The position numbers and the translations under genes were made by a program. The notes under the pieces were generated by a model. That model saw only the letters and a program-made list of their open reading frames with translations. It did no database searches and had not been told where the DNA came from. Below, piece after piece: positions 25,702 to 34,886 of a DNA stretch of 48,379 nt. Source of the DNA: Acidimicrobiia bacterium (GTDB lineage: Bacteria > Actinomycetota > Acidimicrobiia > Spongiisociales > Spongiisociaceae); assembly GCA_022827785.1 (NCBI GenBank), contig JAJEIM010000016.1, positions 1 through 48,379 of the forward strand. Reading direction: 5' to 3'. Position 1 is the first letter of the stretch. Every line of letters begins with the position of its first letter.

Positions 25702-26180
25702 CCCCGCATGACCTCGGCGGCCTGGCGGACCGCCTTCAGAATGTTCTGGTAACCGGTGCAGCGGCACAGGTTGGAGGACAGCACCGCTCGCAGCTCTTCC
25801 TCGTCAGGATCGGGATTCTGCGCCAGGTACCCGGCCGACAGCATCAGGAATCCGGGAGTGCAGAAGCCGCACTGGAGTCCGTGGTTCTCCCAGAAGGCCT
25901 GCTGGATCGGATGGAGCCGGTCGCCGTCGGCCAGATCCTCCACAGTCCGGAGATCCATGCCCTCGCACTGGACTGCGAACATCAGGCAGGACCGGACCGG
26001 TTCGCCGTCGGCCAGGATGGTGCAGGCCCCGCACACGCCGTGCTCGCACCCCAGGTGGGTTCCCGTGAGGCCGCAGTCGTCTCGCAATGCGTCGGCCAGC
26101 GTGCGCCGGGGCTCCACCCGGACCCGGTGGGACCGGCCGTTGACCGTGAGTTCGACCTCGACCCTGGTTCGCTCGGTCAT
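25698..26180 (-). CDS. Molybdenum hydroxylase [2Fe-2S] small subunit
   Basis: 160 residues. GCEHGVCGACTI with VRSCLM makes the ferredoxin-type cluster; QCGFCTPGF and NLCRCTGYQNI the second, near the Mo site. All eight Cys are present. It overlaps by ATGA the large subunit before it (26177-26180) and the one after it (25698-25701), so it lies between the two large-subunit genes and may serve both. Confidence 0.95.
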   Translation of the reverse strand: MTERTRVEVELTVNGRSHRVRVEPRRTLADALRDDCGLTGTHLGCEHGVCGACTILADGEPVRSCLMFAVQCEGMDLRTVEDLADGDRLHPIQQAFWENHGLQCGFCTPGFLMLSAGYLAQNPDPDEEELRAVLSSNLCRCTGYQNILKAVRQAAEVMRG

Positions 26181-28495
26181 GCGGGAATCCTCTCGCTCTC
26201 GCTTACCAGCCTACGCAGCCGGGACGGGGTTGCGGGCACCTCGGCGACCTCAACCCCGAGAGGACGGAGCGCATCGGCGACCGCGTTGATGATGGCGGCC
26301 GGGGCGCCGATCGTGCCACCCTCCCCCAGGCCCTTGGCGCCGGTAATGGTGGCATCGGAGATGGTCTCGAGGTGGTGGACCTCGATGGTGGGAACCTCCG
26401 CCAGGGTGGGAGGCAGGAAGTCCATGAGCGAGGTGGTGAGGATATTGCCCTCGCTGTCGTAGCGAATCTCCTCGTAGAGGGCGCCGGCGATCCCCTGGGT
26501 GACTCCACCGTGGAGCTGCCCGTCCACGATCATCGGGTTGATGAGACGCCCGGCATCCTCCACCACCACGAACCGGTCCACCCGGACCCCGCCTGTCTCC
26601 GGATCCACCTCCACCGCTGCGACATGGCAGGCGTTGGAGAAGGTTCCGGCCGGATCGTAGGTGGCCGTGGCGGTGAGGCCGGGGTCCATGCCGCCGGCCA
26701 GACGATGGCTGGAGTGGTAGGCGAGGCGAGCCAACTCGGACACGTCGATCCCGGCATCCGTACCCGCAACGGTCGCCCGGCCGGCCCGGATGACGATGTC
26801 CTCGGGCGCCGCCTCCAGCTCCGCGGAGGCGATGGCGGCCAGCTTGGCCCGCAGGCGGTCGGAAGCCAGGCGGGCGGCTCCCCCGGCAATGACGAGGGAG
26901 CGGCTGGCGAACGTACCCCAACCGTAGGGCGTACGGTCGGTGTCGCTGTGAACGACCCGGACCCGGGCCGGCTCCACTCCCAGCTCGTCCCCGATCAGCT
27001 GCGCCAGGGTGGTCTCCAGACCCTGGCCGTGCGGGGAGGCCCCCAACCGGACCTCCACGTTGCCGGACGGGTCCATCGCCAGGTCCACGGTCTCGTATCC
27101 GGGCGTCACATCCATGCTCCGGGCGGCGAAGGCCGATGTCCCGTAGCCGGTGCGCTCGGAGAACACCGAGATACCGACCCCGAGGTAACGGCCCTCGGAC
27201 CGGGCCGCCGCCTGGCGGTCCCGAAAGTCCTCCAGGCCGATCTCCTCGACGGCCCGGTCCAGGGACTCGACGTAGGAACCCTCGTCGTACACCAGGCCGG
27301 TGGCCGAGCTGTAGGGGAACTCCGATACCAGGTTGCCGCGCCTGATCTCGGCGGGCTCGATCCCGAAGCGGACCGCCGCCAGATCCATCAGACGCTCCAT
27401 GGCCAGGGTGATGACCGGCCGGGACACCCCCCGGTAGGGCGCCATCGGGCAGGTGTTGGTGGTGATGCCCCGGGACCGGACCCGGTAGGTGCGGAAGTCG
27501 TAGGGCCCAGGGAACTCGGCCAGCGCCATCAGAGGCTCCACCCCGCAGGTGACCGGGTAACAGGAGTAGGCGCCGATGTTGCAAAGCAGGTCGGCATCCA
27601 CCGCCAGGAGGCGGGCATCCCGGTCGAAGGCGCCCCGTACCCGGTAGTGATGGTCGCGGCTGTGGAACGAGGACATCAGGTTCTCGCGCCGATCCTCCAC
27701 CCATGACACCGTGGTCCGGAGCCGTCTCGCCACCCAGGCCGTCACCACGTCCTCGGGCGCCAGGCAAAACTTCTGCCCGAATGCCCCTCCCACGTCCGGG
27801 ACCACCACCCGTAGGTCCGACTCGGGTATGCCGAGCAGGTCGGCCAGGATGGTGCGGATCACATGAGGCGACTGGACGGAGGCGGTGAGGGTGGTCCGCC
27901 CCGAACGCGGATCGTACGAGGCCACGGAGCCTCGGGCCTCCAGTGGGAGGGCGTTCTGGCGCTGCGAGCGCAGATCGAACTCCACCACCACCGCGGCGCC
28001 GGCGAAGACCTCGTCCACCCCCTCTGTCTCGAAGCGGGCGTCGACGACCACGTTGTCCTCTAGATGGTCGTGCACGGTCGGCGCGCCTGGGCGGAGGGCG
28101 TCGGGGGCGCTGACCACCGGGTCCTGCGGCTCGATTTCCACGAAGACCTGCTCGGCGGCATCCTCCGCCTCCTCGGGCGTGCGCGCCACCACCACCGCTA
28201 CAGGCTCGCCCACGAAGCGGACCTTGCCGGAGGCCAGAACCGGTTGCTCGATGGGGTGGAAGTCCGGCCGGTGGAGCAGGGGCCGAATGGGACGCACCTG
28301 CCTGAGGTCGTCGGCGGTGAAGGCAGTGATCCGCCCGGGCGCTTCGATGGAGACGATCCGGCCGTGGGCGACCGGGCTACGGACGAACCTCAGGAAGGAG
28401 GCATCCCGGGTGAGGTCGGCCACGAACCGGCCCTCGCCGGTCAGCAGGGGCGGATCCTCGAAGCGCGGGAGCGGCTGCCCGATCCACGGGATCAC
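26177..28495 (-). CDS. Molybdenum hydroxylase large subunit, PYRGVSR type
   Basis: 772 residues. WIGQPLPRFEDPPLLTGEGR opens the domain; Mo-cofactor loops include GGAFGQKF and SPHGQGLETTLAQ. The active-site loop near residue 355 reads APYRGVSRPV and the catalytic Glu is in AKGLGEGGT near 724. The PYRGVSR loop occurs in xanthine/nicotine/aldehyde-type hydroxylase relatives and differs from the three other large subunits in this window, so the substrate probably differs too. It follows the FAD subunit gene (ATGA overlap 28492-28495) and precedes the 2Fe-2S subunit gene. Confidence 0.93.
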   Translation of the reverse strand: MIPWIGQPLPRFEDPPLLTGEGRFVADLTRDASFLRFVRSPVAHGRIVSIEAPGRITAFTADDLRQVRPIRPLLHRPDFHPIEQPVLASGKVRFVGEPVAVVVARTPEEAEDAAEQVFVEIEPQDPVVSAPDALRPGAPTVHDHLEDNVVVDARFETEGVDEVFAGAAVVVEFDLRSQRQNALPLEARGSVASYDPRSGRTTLTASVQSPHVIRTILADLLGIPESDLRVVVPDVGGAFGQKFCLAPEDVVTAWVARRLRTTVSWVEDRRENLMSSFHSRDHHYRVRGAFDRDARLLAVDADLLCNIGAYSCYPVTCGVEPLMALAEFPGPYDFRTYRVRSRGITTNTCPMAPYRGVSRPVITLAMERLMDLAAVRFGIEPAEIRRGNLVSEFPYSSATGLVYDEGSYVESLDRAVEEIGLEDFRDRQAAARSEGRYLGVGISVFSERTGYGTSAFAARSMDVTPGYETVDLAMDPSGNVEVRLGASPHGQGLETTLAQLIGDELGVEPARVRVVHSDTDRTPYGWGTFASRSLVIAGGAARLASDRLRAKLAAIASAELEAAPEDIVIRAGRATVAGTDAGIDVSELARLAYHSSHRLAGGMDPGLTATATYDPAGTFSNACHVAAVEVDPETGGVRVDRFVVVEDAGRLINPMIVDGQLHGGVTQGIAGALYEEIRYDSEGNILTTSLMDFLPPTLAEVPTIEVHHLETISDATITGAKGLGEGGTIGAPAAIINAVADALRPLGVEVAEVPATPSRLRRLVSESERIPA

Positions 28496-29349
28496 GTGGA
28501 GATCGCCTGCTCAAGAGCTCGTCTGGTCAGGGCGCGAACCAGGTCCCGCCGGTAGTCGGCCGACCCGTGGATGTCGCCGATGGCGTCGAACTCTTGGGCC
28601 GCGATCTCGGCAGCGGCCCGGAATGACTCATCCGTGGCGGGCTGGCCCTCGAGCGCCTGCTCCGCCTCTCCGGCTCGAACCGGGCGATCGCTCACGCCTC
28701 CGAGCGCGATCCGGGCGTTCGCGACCGGCCCGTCGTCGGCTTCGAGAGCCACCGCGGCCATGGTCAGAGCGAAATCACCGGCCCGGCGGCTGAACTGCTG
28801 GAACCCGATCCGAGTGTGCGGGGCGAGATTGGGCAGGCGAGCCTCCACCAGGAGCTCCTCGGGTTCGAGTGCCGTGGTGAAGACGGTTTGGAAGAAGTCG
28901 GCGGCAGGGATGTCACGACCGCCGGAAGGGCTCCGGGTCGCCAACTCGGCATCGAGCAGCAGGGCGATCACGCACCACTCGGCGGCCGGGTCGGCATGGG
29001 CCAGGCTGCCCCCGAAGGTGCCCCTGACCCTGATCGGCAGATGGCCGACGTGGTGAGCGGCCATGGCCAGGAGTCGGCCGGTGGGCCCTTCCGTGACCGG
29101 TCGCTCGAAGGTCACGTGGCGAACCATCGCTCCGATCCGGAGGGTGTCGCCGTCCTCCTCCAGGTAATCGAGCTCGTCCAAGGGGTTGATATCGACCAGA
29201 ACCGCGGGGCGGGCCAGGCGGAAGTTCATCGCCGGGACCAGACTCTGGCCGCCGGCCAGGATCTTGGCCTCGTAGCCGTACTCACCCAGGTGAGCTACCG
29301 CCTCGGCCACTGATCGGGCCTGGTGGTAGTCGAACGGAGCCGGCTTCAT
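28492..29349 (-). CDS. Molybdenum hydroxylase FAD-binding medium subunit
   Basis: 285 residues from ATG 29349 (MKPAPFDYHQARSV, the usual family start); the frame is open to 29409 but that part would overlap the divergent gene. EAKILAGGQSLVPAMNFRLA is the first FAD loop and RVRGTFGGSLAHADPAAE the second. It is first in the four-gene leftward operon M-L-S-L. Its start is 50 bases from the divergent large-subunit gene at 29400, so one short region (29350-29399) must hold both promoters. Confidence 0.92.
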   Translation of the reverse strand: MKPAPFDYHQARSVAEAVAHLGEYGYEAKILAGGQSLVPAMNFRLARPAVLVDINPLDELDYLEEDGDTLRIGAMVRHVTFERPVTEGPTGRLLAMAAHHVGHLPIRVRGTFGGSLAHADPAAEWCVIALLLDAELATRSPSGGRDIPAADFFQTVFTTALEPEELLVEARLPNLAPHTRIGFQQFSRRAGDFALTMAAVALEADDGPVANARIALGGVSDRPVRAGEAEQALEGQPATDESFRAAAEIAAQEFDAIGDIHGSADYRRDLVRALTRRALEQAIST

Positions 29350-29399
29350 GAAGGCCGGAGTGTAGTATCCGGGCGCCAACCCAAGGCCTTTACCGTTCC

Positions 29400-31745
29400 A
29401 TGACCCCAAACCAGCGGCCGGCGCCCGTCGGTGGCATCGGAAGCTCCATACGGCGCCACGAGGACCCTCCGCTGCTGGCCGGCCGGGCCCGCTACGTGGC
29501 CGATGTCCGCCTCCCGGGAATGCTCACCATGGCGGTAGTCAGGGCACCCGTAGCCCACGGCACGATTCGCGACATCGACTGCTCCGAGGCCCGCCGGCTT
29601 CCCGGTGTGGAGGCGGTGTTCACCGCTGAAGACCTGAGCGAGTCGCTCGGAGGCATTCCGAGGATCCCGCCCCGGGTCTCGTTCGACGGGACCGTGGTCC
29701 CCTATCTACAGCCGGTCATCACCCACGACCGGGTCCGCTATATCGGCGAGCCGATGGCTGTGGTGGTAGCCCAGGACCGGTACGTGGCGGAAGACGCCGC
29801 CGAGCTGGTGTTCGCCAACATCGACCCCCGCCCGGTGATGCTGGATGCCGGCGCCGAGGACCGGCCCGAGCGGCGCCTGTTCGAGCCGGGGAACCTGGTC
29901 ACCACCCTCGAAGCCCGCTTCGGGGACCCGGAACAGGCCTTCGGAGAGGCGGACGTGGTGGTCGAGGCCGAGATGGCGGTCGGGCGCCACAGCGGCGTGC
30001 CGATGGAGACGCGAGGAATCGTGGTTGAGTTCGACCCGGCCGTCGAACGGCTCATCGTCCACGGTGCGACCAAGGTGCCGCACTGGAACCTGGCAACCAC
30101 TGCGGAGCTTCTAGGCATGCCTCCCGGCCGTCTGCGCATGCGCGAGACGGCGGTGGGTGGAGGCTTCGGGGTGCGAGGCGAGCTGTACCCGGAGGACGTG
30201 CTGGCAGTGTGGGCCGCCGACCGGCTGCGCCGATCCGTGGTTTGGATCGAGGACCGCAGGGAACACCTCTTGGCGGCCAACCACTCCCGCCAGCAGTTCC
30301 ATCGAGCACGCATAGCCGGTGACCGGACGGGCCGGATCACCGCCATCGCGTCGGACTTCGACGTGGACATGGGCGCCTACGCCCGCACGCACAGCATCCG
30401 GGTGGCGGACCTCACGCTGTCGATGATCCCCGGCCCCTACGACCTGGAGGCGTATTGCGGGACGGCCCGGTGCGTGGTCACCAACAAGACCCCCACCGGC
30501 ACCTATCGAGCCCCCGGCCGGTTCGAATCCAGCTTCGTGCGGGAGCGGCTCATCGACCTCTACGCCGCCGAGATCAGCATGGACCCGGTCGAGGTACGGC
30601 GCCGCAACCTGATCAAGCCCGACCGCATCCCCTACTCGCGCCCGCTGTCGTCGACCGGTGAGCCGATGCTGTTCAGCGACGGCGACTTTCCGGGCATCCT
30701 CGACCGGCTGGTCGGTTCCTTCGACCGGCAGGCCTTGGAGCGACGGCGCGAGCGGGGCGAGCAGGTCGGGGTCGGCGTGGCAATGTTCATGGAGAAGTCA
30801 GGGCTGGGTCCGTGGGAAACCGGAGCGATCGAGGTCGACCCCGACGGTCTGGTCCGGGTCCGGTCGGGATGCTCCTCGGTCGGCCAGGGCATCCGGACGG
30901 TCCTGGCTCAGATCGTGGCCGATCGACTCCAACTCGATCACGCCCGTGTAAGAGTTGAACTACTCGACACGGACCGGACGCCCTACGGGACCGGAAGCTA
31001 CGCCAGCCGGTCGACGGTCACCGCCGGTAGCGCCCTCGTCCAGGCCGCGGCGGAAATAGTGCGGATCACCAAGCAGGTAGCGGCCGTGGACTTCGAGGTG
31101 GACGCAGGGGACTTGGAGTACCGGGACGGCTCGGTCTTCGTATCCGGATCGCCCGAGTTCAGCCTGTCCATCTTCGAGGCGGCCGCCCGGCTGCATCCCG
31201 TGACGGCCGGCAAGTACGGACGATCCGAGCCGGGCCTGGCTGTGGACTCGGTGTTCGAAGTGGAGCGGGTGGTCTACCCGTGCGGAGCCAACCTGGCCGT
31301 AGTCCGCGTGGATCGGGAGACAGGCGAGGTGGCGGTCGAGCAGCTGATCCTGTACTACGACATCGGGAAGGCAATCAACCCGATGCTGGTGGCGGGACAG
31401 ATGGAGGGAGGCGCCATCCAAGCCATCGGGGGCGCGCTGTACGAACAGTTCGCCTACGACGAGGACGGCAACCCCTTGTGCGGGTCGTTCATGGACTACC
31501 TGCTGCCCACCCTCGCCGAGACGCCGACCATGACAGCCATGATCGGGGAGCAGGATCCGACCCTCACCAACCCGCTGGGCATAAAGGGGGCGGGTGAGGG
31601 CGGTGTCCCCGGAGTAGCAGCCGCCATCGCAACCGCCGTGGAACATGCCCTGGGCCGGCCCGGCCTGGTCAGGCGGCTACCGATCACTCCCGAGCGAGTG
31701 TTGGTGCCCCCATCGCCGGACCACCGGAAGAACGGTGACCGCTGA
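29400..31745 (+). CDS. Molybdenum hydroxylase large subunit, TYRAPGR type (divergent, without own small subunits)
   Basis: 781 residues. IGSSIRRHEDPPLLAGRARY, AVGGGFGVRGELYPED and SVGQGIRTVLAQI follow the family. The loop near 367 is GTYRAPGRFES and the catalytic Glu lies in IKGAGEGG near 730. Long stretches match the large subunit at 23431-25701 (GRHSGVPMETRG, GELYPEDVL, DRREH-LAANHSR), so these two arose by duplication. No FAD or 2Fe-2S gene follows, so it probably borrows the small subunits of the divergent operon 50 bases away. It converges with the membrane-protein gene ending at 31778. Confidence 0.92.
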   Translation: MTPNQRPAPVGGIGSSIRRHEDPPLLAGRARYVADVRLPGMLTMAVVRAPVAHGTIRDIDCSEARRLPGVEAVFTAEDLSESLGGIPRIPPRVSFDGTVVPYLQPVITHDRVRYIGEPMAVVVAQDRYVAEDAAELVFANIDPRPVMLDAGAEDRPERRLFEPGNLVTTLEARFGDPEQAFGEADVVVEAEMAVGRHSGVPMETRGIVVEFDPAVERLIVHGATKVPHWNLATTAELLGMPPGRLRMRETAVGGGFGVRGELYPEDVLAVWAADRLRRSVVWIEDRREHLLAANHSRQQFHRARIAGDRTGRITAIASDFDVDMGAYARTHSIRVADLTLSMIPGPYDLEAYCGTARCVVTNKTPTGTYRAPGRFESSFVRERLIDLYAAEISMDPVEVRRRNLIKPDRIPYSRPLSSTGEPMLFSDGDFPGILDRLVGSFDRQALERRRERGEQVGVGVAMFMEKSGLGPWETGAIEVDPDGLVRVRSGCSSVGQGIRTVLAQIVADRLQLDHARVRVELLDTDRTPYGTGSYASRSTVTAGSALVQAAAEIVRITKQVAAVDFEVDAGDLEYRDGSVFVSGSPEFSLSIFEAAARLHPVTAGKYGRSEPGLAVDSVFEVERVVYPCGANLAVVRVDRETGEVAVEQLILYYDIGKAINPMLVAGQMEGGAIQAIGGALYEQFAYDEDGNPLCGSFMDYLLPTLAETPTMTAMIGEQDPTLTNPLGIKGAGEGGVPGVAAAIATAVEHALGRPGLVRRLPITPERVLVPPSPDHRKNGDR

Positions 31746-31777
31746 CAGCCACGATGCAATCGGCCTGAGGCTCGCGC

Positions 31778-32203
31778 CTATCCCTTAGCCGCCGACTTCC
31801 AGAGACCGGCGCCCACGGTCCCGAGCACCAGCGGGTTGAGCACCGAGACCAGGTACCAGGCGACGGTGTCGGCCTGGCTGAAGGACTCGCCATCGGCCTG
31901 GTTGATCAACCGGAACCAGAGCGTGAAGAACAGTATGGCGAGGGCAAGCGTGCAGTAGAACCCGGCCTGCTCTCCCAGGTCGCGGCCCGCCGGTGCGTCG
32001 GAGTATCCGGCGCTTGTCCTGCGTGTCCACACCACGACAACCGATACCAGGATGCCCACCGCGGTGAGATAGTTCAGAACCCGGTACACGTCGCCTGAAG
32101 GGAGCACATCGGAGTAGAACGGGTGGAATACGACCTGTACGGTGTAGATGATCGCGTAACCGAACAACGCTCCGCCAACGGGTTTCCTGAGTACGTCGGG
32201 CAT
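31778..32203 (-). CDS. Small membrane protein with four predicted helices, function unknown
   Basis: 141 residues with four hydrophobic segments: about 12-27 (LFGYAIIYTVQVVF), 43-60 (LNYLTAVGILVSVVVVW), 80-100 (FYCTLALAILFFTLWF) and 115-135 (TVAWYLVSVLNPLVLG). No known family was recognised. It has an ideal ribosome site (AGGAGGT, 5-6 bases before ATG) and follows the glutamine-synthetase-like gene by 32 bases on the same strand, so it is probably the last gene of the amine-utilisation operon. A helper or uptake role for that pathway is only a guess from position. Confidence 0.7.
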   Translation of the reverse strand: MPDVLRKPVGGALFGYAIIYTVQVVFHPFYSDVLPSGDVYRVLNYLTAVGILVSVVVVWTRRTSAGYSDAPAGRDLGEQAGFYCTLALAILFFTLWFRLINQADGESFSQADTVAWYLVSVLNPLVLGTVGAGLWKSAAKG

Positions 32204-32235
32204 CTGTTACCTCCTCGGCAGGACCGCAGCACGGC

Positions 32236-33528
32236 CTAGACGGCCCTGGTGTAGCGCTCCCTCTCCCAGTCGCTCACGCTCTCCTGCCAGGCGCGTAGCT
32301 CCCACGCCCTCGATATTTCGTAGTAGCCGCTGAACTCCGCGCCCAGCGCCTCCTGCAGTGCCGTATCCGACCGGAAGGCCCTCAGGGCGCTCTCCAGCGA
32401 GTTGGGTAGCGGAGGCAGGTCTGCCCGCTCGGAGACATCTCCCGATTCGGGTGCCGGTGGCGACGCCCCCTCCCGTATCCCGATCATCGCCGAAGCCACC
32501 AGAGCCGCCAGCGCCAGGTAGGGGTTGGCGTCGGCGCCGGGGCGGCGGCACTCGAGACGCGAACGGGCCGGGCGGTCACCCCGGATGGCCCGGACCGATG
32601 TGGAGCGGTTCTCGTACCCCCAACTCACGTTCACCGGCGCGAAATAGCCGGGAACCAGCCGTTTGTAGGAGTTGACAGTGGGGTTCACCAGGAGCGAGGC
32701 GGCCGGAAGATGGTCGAGGATGCCCGCTATGGCTGCCATGCACGTAGCCGGGAACGCGCCGTCCGCGCCGGGGGCGAAGGCGTTGTGCTCACCTTGCCAG
32801 AGAGACAGGTGGACATGGCCGCTCGAACCCTCCTCGAGCGGCATGGTCTTGGCGAGGAAGCTGGCGGTGAGTCCCAGGGAAGCCGCCACCTCCTTGACCG
32901 CGAACTTGAGCAGGGCGGCGTCGTCGGCGGCCCGGAGACCCCGCCGGGCGGATATGTTCAACTCCAGCAGGCCGGGGCCCGCCTCGGTGTGCACGGCCTC
33001 GAGGTTCACACCCAGTCCCTCGAGGGCCGGTACCAGCACCTCCAGCAACCGGTCGAAGCGGCCGATCTCGCCGAGGCTGTAGCTGATACCCGACGAGAGA
33101 GGATCGCCGGCGCTGTCGAAGATCCTGACCTCGAACTCGAAGCCGGCCATCACCTCGTAGCCCAGCTCCTCCAGATCAGCCAGCATGTCTCGAAGCAGCT
33201 CGCGGGACGCCAACCGGCATCTGGAACCGTCCGGCCAGCTCGGATCAGCCAGGCAGATCCCCCAACCCGGCCTCCATGCCAGCGGCCGCAGCGTGCCCGG
33301 ATCCGGCTGGAGCAGGAGGTCGGGAGCGCCGGTGTTGATCCCGTACTCGCGGTAGTCGGTGATGGGCATGTCGACCGGGTCCAGACCCAGCCACAGGTCG
33401 GTCATCACCGTGCCCTTCTCCACCGCCGACCGGAAGGCGCTGGGCCGGAATGCCTTGCCCCGTATGGAACCGTGTACATCCGGCATACCGAGAAGGACAA
33501 AGCCGTCGTCGGAAGGATTCCAGGTCAT
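32236..33528 (-). CDS. Glutamine-synthetase-like gamma-glutamyl ligase (PuuA/GlnA-type)
   Basis: 430 residues from ATG 33528, which overlaps the upstream TGA (33525-33528) with GGAGGAG before it. It carries the catalytic-domain signatures: GSSGHVHLSL near 235-245, NPTVNSYKRLVPGYFAP, WGYENRSTSVR, and RPGADANPYLALAALV. It is shorter than housekeeping GlnA (about 470) and lacks a visible C-terminal adenylylation Tyr block. Family members with this shape join glutamate to amines (gamma-glutamylputrescine synthetase, PuuA) using ATP. Its neighbours (class III aminotransferases, a class I amidotransferase domain, aldehyde dehydrogenase) match the gamma-glutamylation route, so amine ligation is preferred over nitrogen assimilation. 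The actual amine is unknown. Confidence 0.88.
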   Translation of the reverse strand: MTWNPSDDGFVLLGMPDVHGSIRGKAFRPSAFRSAVEKGTVMTDLWLGLDPVDMPITDYREYGINTGAPDLLLQPDPGTLRPLAWRPGWGICLADPSWPDGSRCRLASRELLRDMLADLEELGYEVMAGFEFEVRIFDSAGDPLSSGISYSLGEIGRFDRLLEVLVPALEGLGVNLEAVHTEAGPGLLELNISARRGLRAADDAALLKFAVKEVAASLGLTASFLAKTMPLEEGSSGHVHLSLWQGEHNAFAPGADGAFPATCMAAIAGILDHLPAASLLVNPTVNSYKRLVPGYFAPVNVSWGYENRSTSVRAIRGDRPARSRLECRRPGADANPYLALAALVASAMIGIREGASPPAPESGDVSERADLPPLPNSLESALRAFRSDTALQEALGAEFSGYYEISRAWELRAWQESVSDWERERYTRAV

Positions 33529-34886
33529 GTCGCTCCTCCGTTCGCCAAGCGGTCCGTCACCGTCCGATCCACCTCTTCCACCGCCCGGGCGAGCCGTTCG
33601 ATCATCTCGGCCAGTTCCTCGTCCGTGCTCGTGAGGGCCGGCGCGAAGACTGTCTGATCCCCGGCATAGCCATCGGCGTTCGGGTGGGTAGACATCACGA
33701 GCAGATCGTTCTCCATCGCACAATCGTCGATCCGTCCGGCGATCCCGAGCGAGTCGGGAGGGATCGAGGCGCCGTCCCGCGGGTCGACGTACTCCACACC
33801 CAGCAGGAACCCGCGGCCCCGTACCTCCCCCACGATCGCGTAGCCCTCAAGAGCCGCCCGGAGGCGGTCGAGCAGGGCAGGCCCGCGCTCCGCGGCCATA
33901 CCGGCCAGGTCGTGCCGTTCCAGGTAGTCGAGCACGGCTAGGCCGACCGCGCAGCTCAGGGGCGCGCCGTCCCAGGTGTGGCCCAGGTCGAACTCTTTGG
34001 AGCCGTTGGCCAGTACGTCATAGACCGCTTGGCGGCACATGGTGGCCGCCAGCGGCATGTATCCCCCACCGAGCATCTTGCCGATGGTCACGATGTCGGG
34101 GGTGATCGGCAGGCCCTGGTAGGCGAACCAGCCTCCGGTGCGTCCTATGCCGGTCACCACCTCGTCGAAGCAGACCAGGAAGCCGTACCGGTCCCGCCGC
34201 TCCGCCAGACCCTCCCAGAACCGGTCCGGGGGCGAGTAGCCGGGCAGGGACGCACCGCTGACCGGCTCGCAGAAGAAGGCGGAGACGCTCTCAGGACCGG
34301 CCTGCTCGATCGCCTCGTCGAGAGCGTCGAGAGCGGCCCTGCCGGTCGGGTCGAACCTCGAGGTGGCCGGAGGGATGTGAAGGTGCTCGGACAGGTAGGG
34401 ACCGAACGGCGCGTGGAAGGTGGGCCGGCCGGTGAGGGCCACCGTGGCCATGGTGGCACCGTGGTACGCCTGGGCCTGGGAGATGACCCGCCACCTGCCG
34501 CCCTCCCCGCGATCCACGTGGTACTGGCGGGCCAGCCGGAGAGCGGTCTCGTTGGCCTCAGAGCCGCCACTCAGGAAGCGGACCTTGGCCATCTCCGGGG
34601 CTATCCCCACCAGGCGAGCCGCCAGCCGCTCCTGGGGATGGTTGGTGAAGTGGTGGGCGTAGTAGTAGGCGATGTCGCCCATCGCGGCCTGCGCGGCGTC
34701 CGCGATCTCCCGCAGCCCGTGGCCGAGACCCGCCGTCATCGCACCGCCGGAGACGGCATCGAGGATGCGCCGACCTCCGGTCGTGTGCAGCCACACGCCC
34801 TCGCCCCGATCGATAACCGGATAAGCCCGATCGAGGTACTTTGGGAAGACGCTGGTGGAGGCGGTGTTGACGGCCGATCCGGTCAT
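33525..34886 (-). CDS. Class III PLP-dependent aminotransferase
   Basis: 453 residues, normal for the omega-amino acid/GABA aminotransferase family. The substrate and PLP blocks are all visible: SGGSEANETALRLAR, AYHGATMATVALTGRP, FFCEPVSGASLPGYSPPDR, FDEVVTGIGRTGGWFA, and the PLP-binding Lys in TIGKMLGGGY near residue 269. It is closely similar to the N-terminal half of the neighbouring fusion protein (same PPDRFWEGLAERR run and HTWDG), so the two are paralogues made by tandem duplication. It is coupled by ATGA overlaps at both ends (34883-34886; 33525-33528). It probably moves an amino group from an omega-amino acid or diamine to a keto acid. Confidence 0.92.
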   Translation of the reverse strand: MTGSAVNTASTSVFPKYLDRAYPVIDRGEGVWLHTTGGRRILDAVSGGAMTAGLGHGLREIADAAQAAMGDIAYYYAHHFTNHPQERLAARLVGIAPEMAKVRFLSGGSEANETALRLARQYHVDRGEGGRWRVISQAQAYHGATMATVALTGRPTFHAPFGPYLSEHLHIPPATSRFDPTGRAALDALDEAIEQAGPESVSAFFCEPVSGASLPGYSPPDRFWEGLAERRDRYGFLVCFDEVVTGIGRTGGWFAYQGLPITPDIVTIGKMLGGGYMPLAATMCRQAVYDVLANGSKEFDLGHTWDGAPLSCAVGLAVLDYLERHDLAGMAAERGPALLDRLRAALEGYAIVGEVRGRGFLLGVEYVDPRDGASIPPDSLGIAGRIDDCAMENDLLVMSTHPNADGYAGDQTVFAPALTSTDEELAEMIERLARAVEEVDRTVTDRLANGGAT

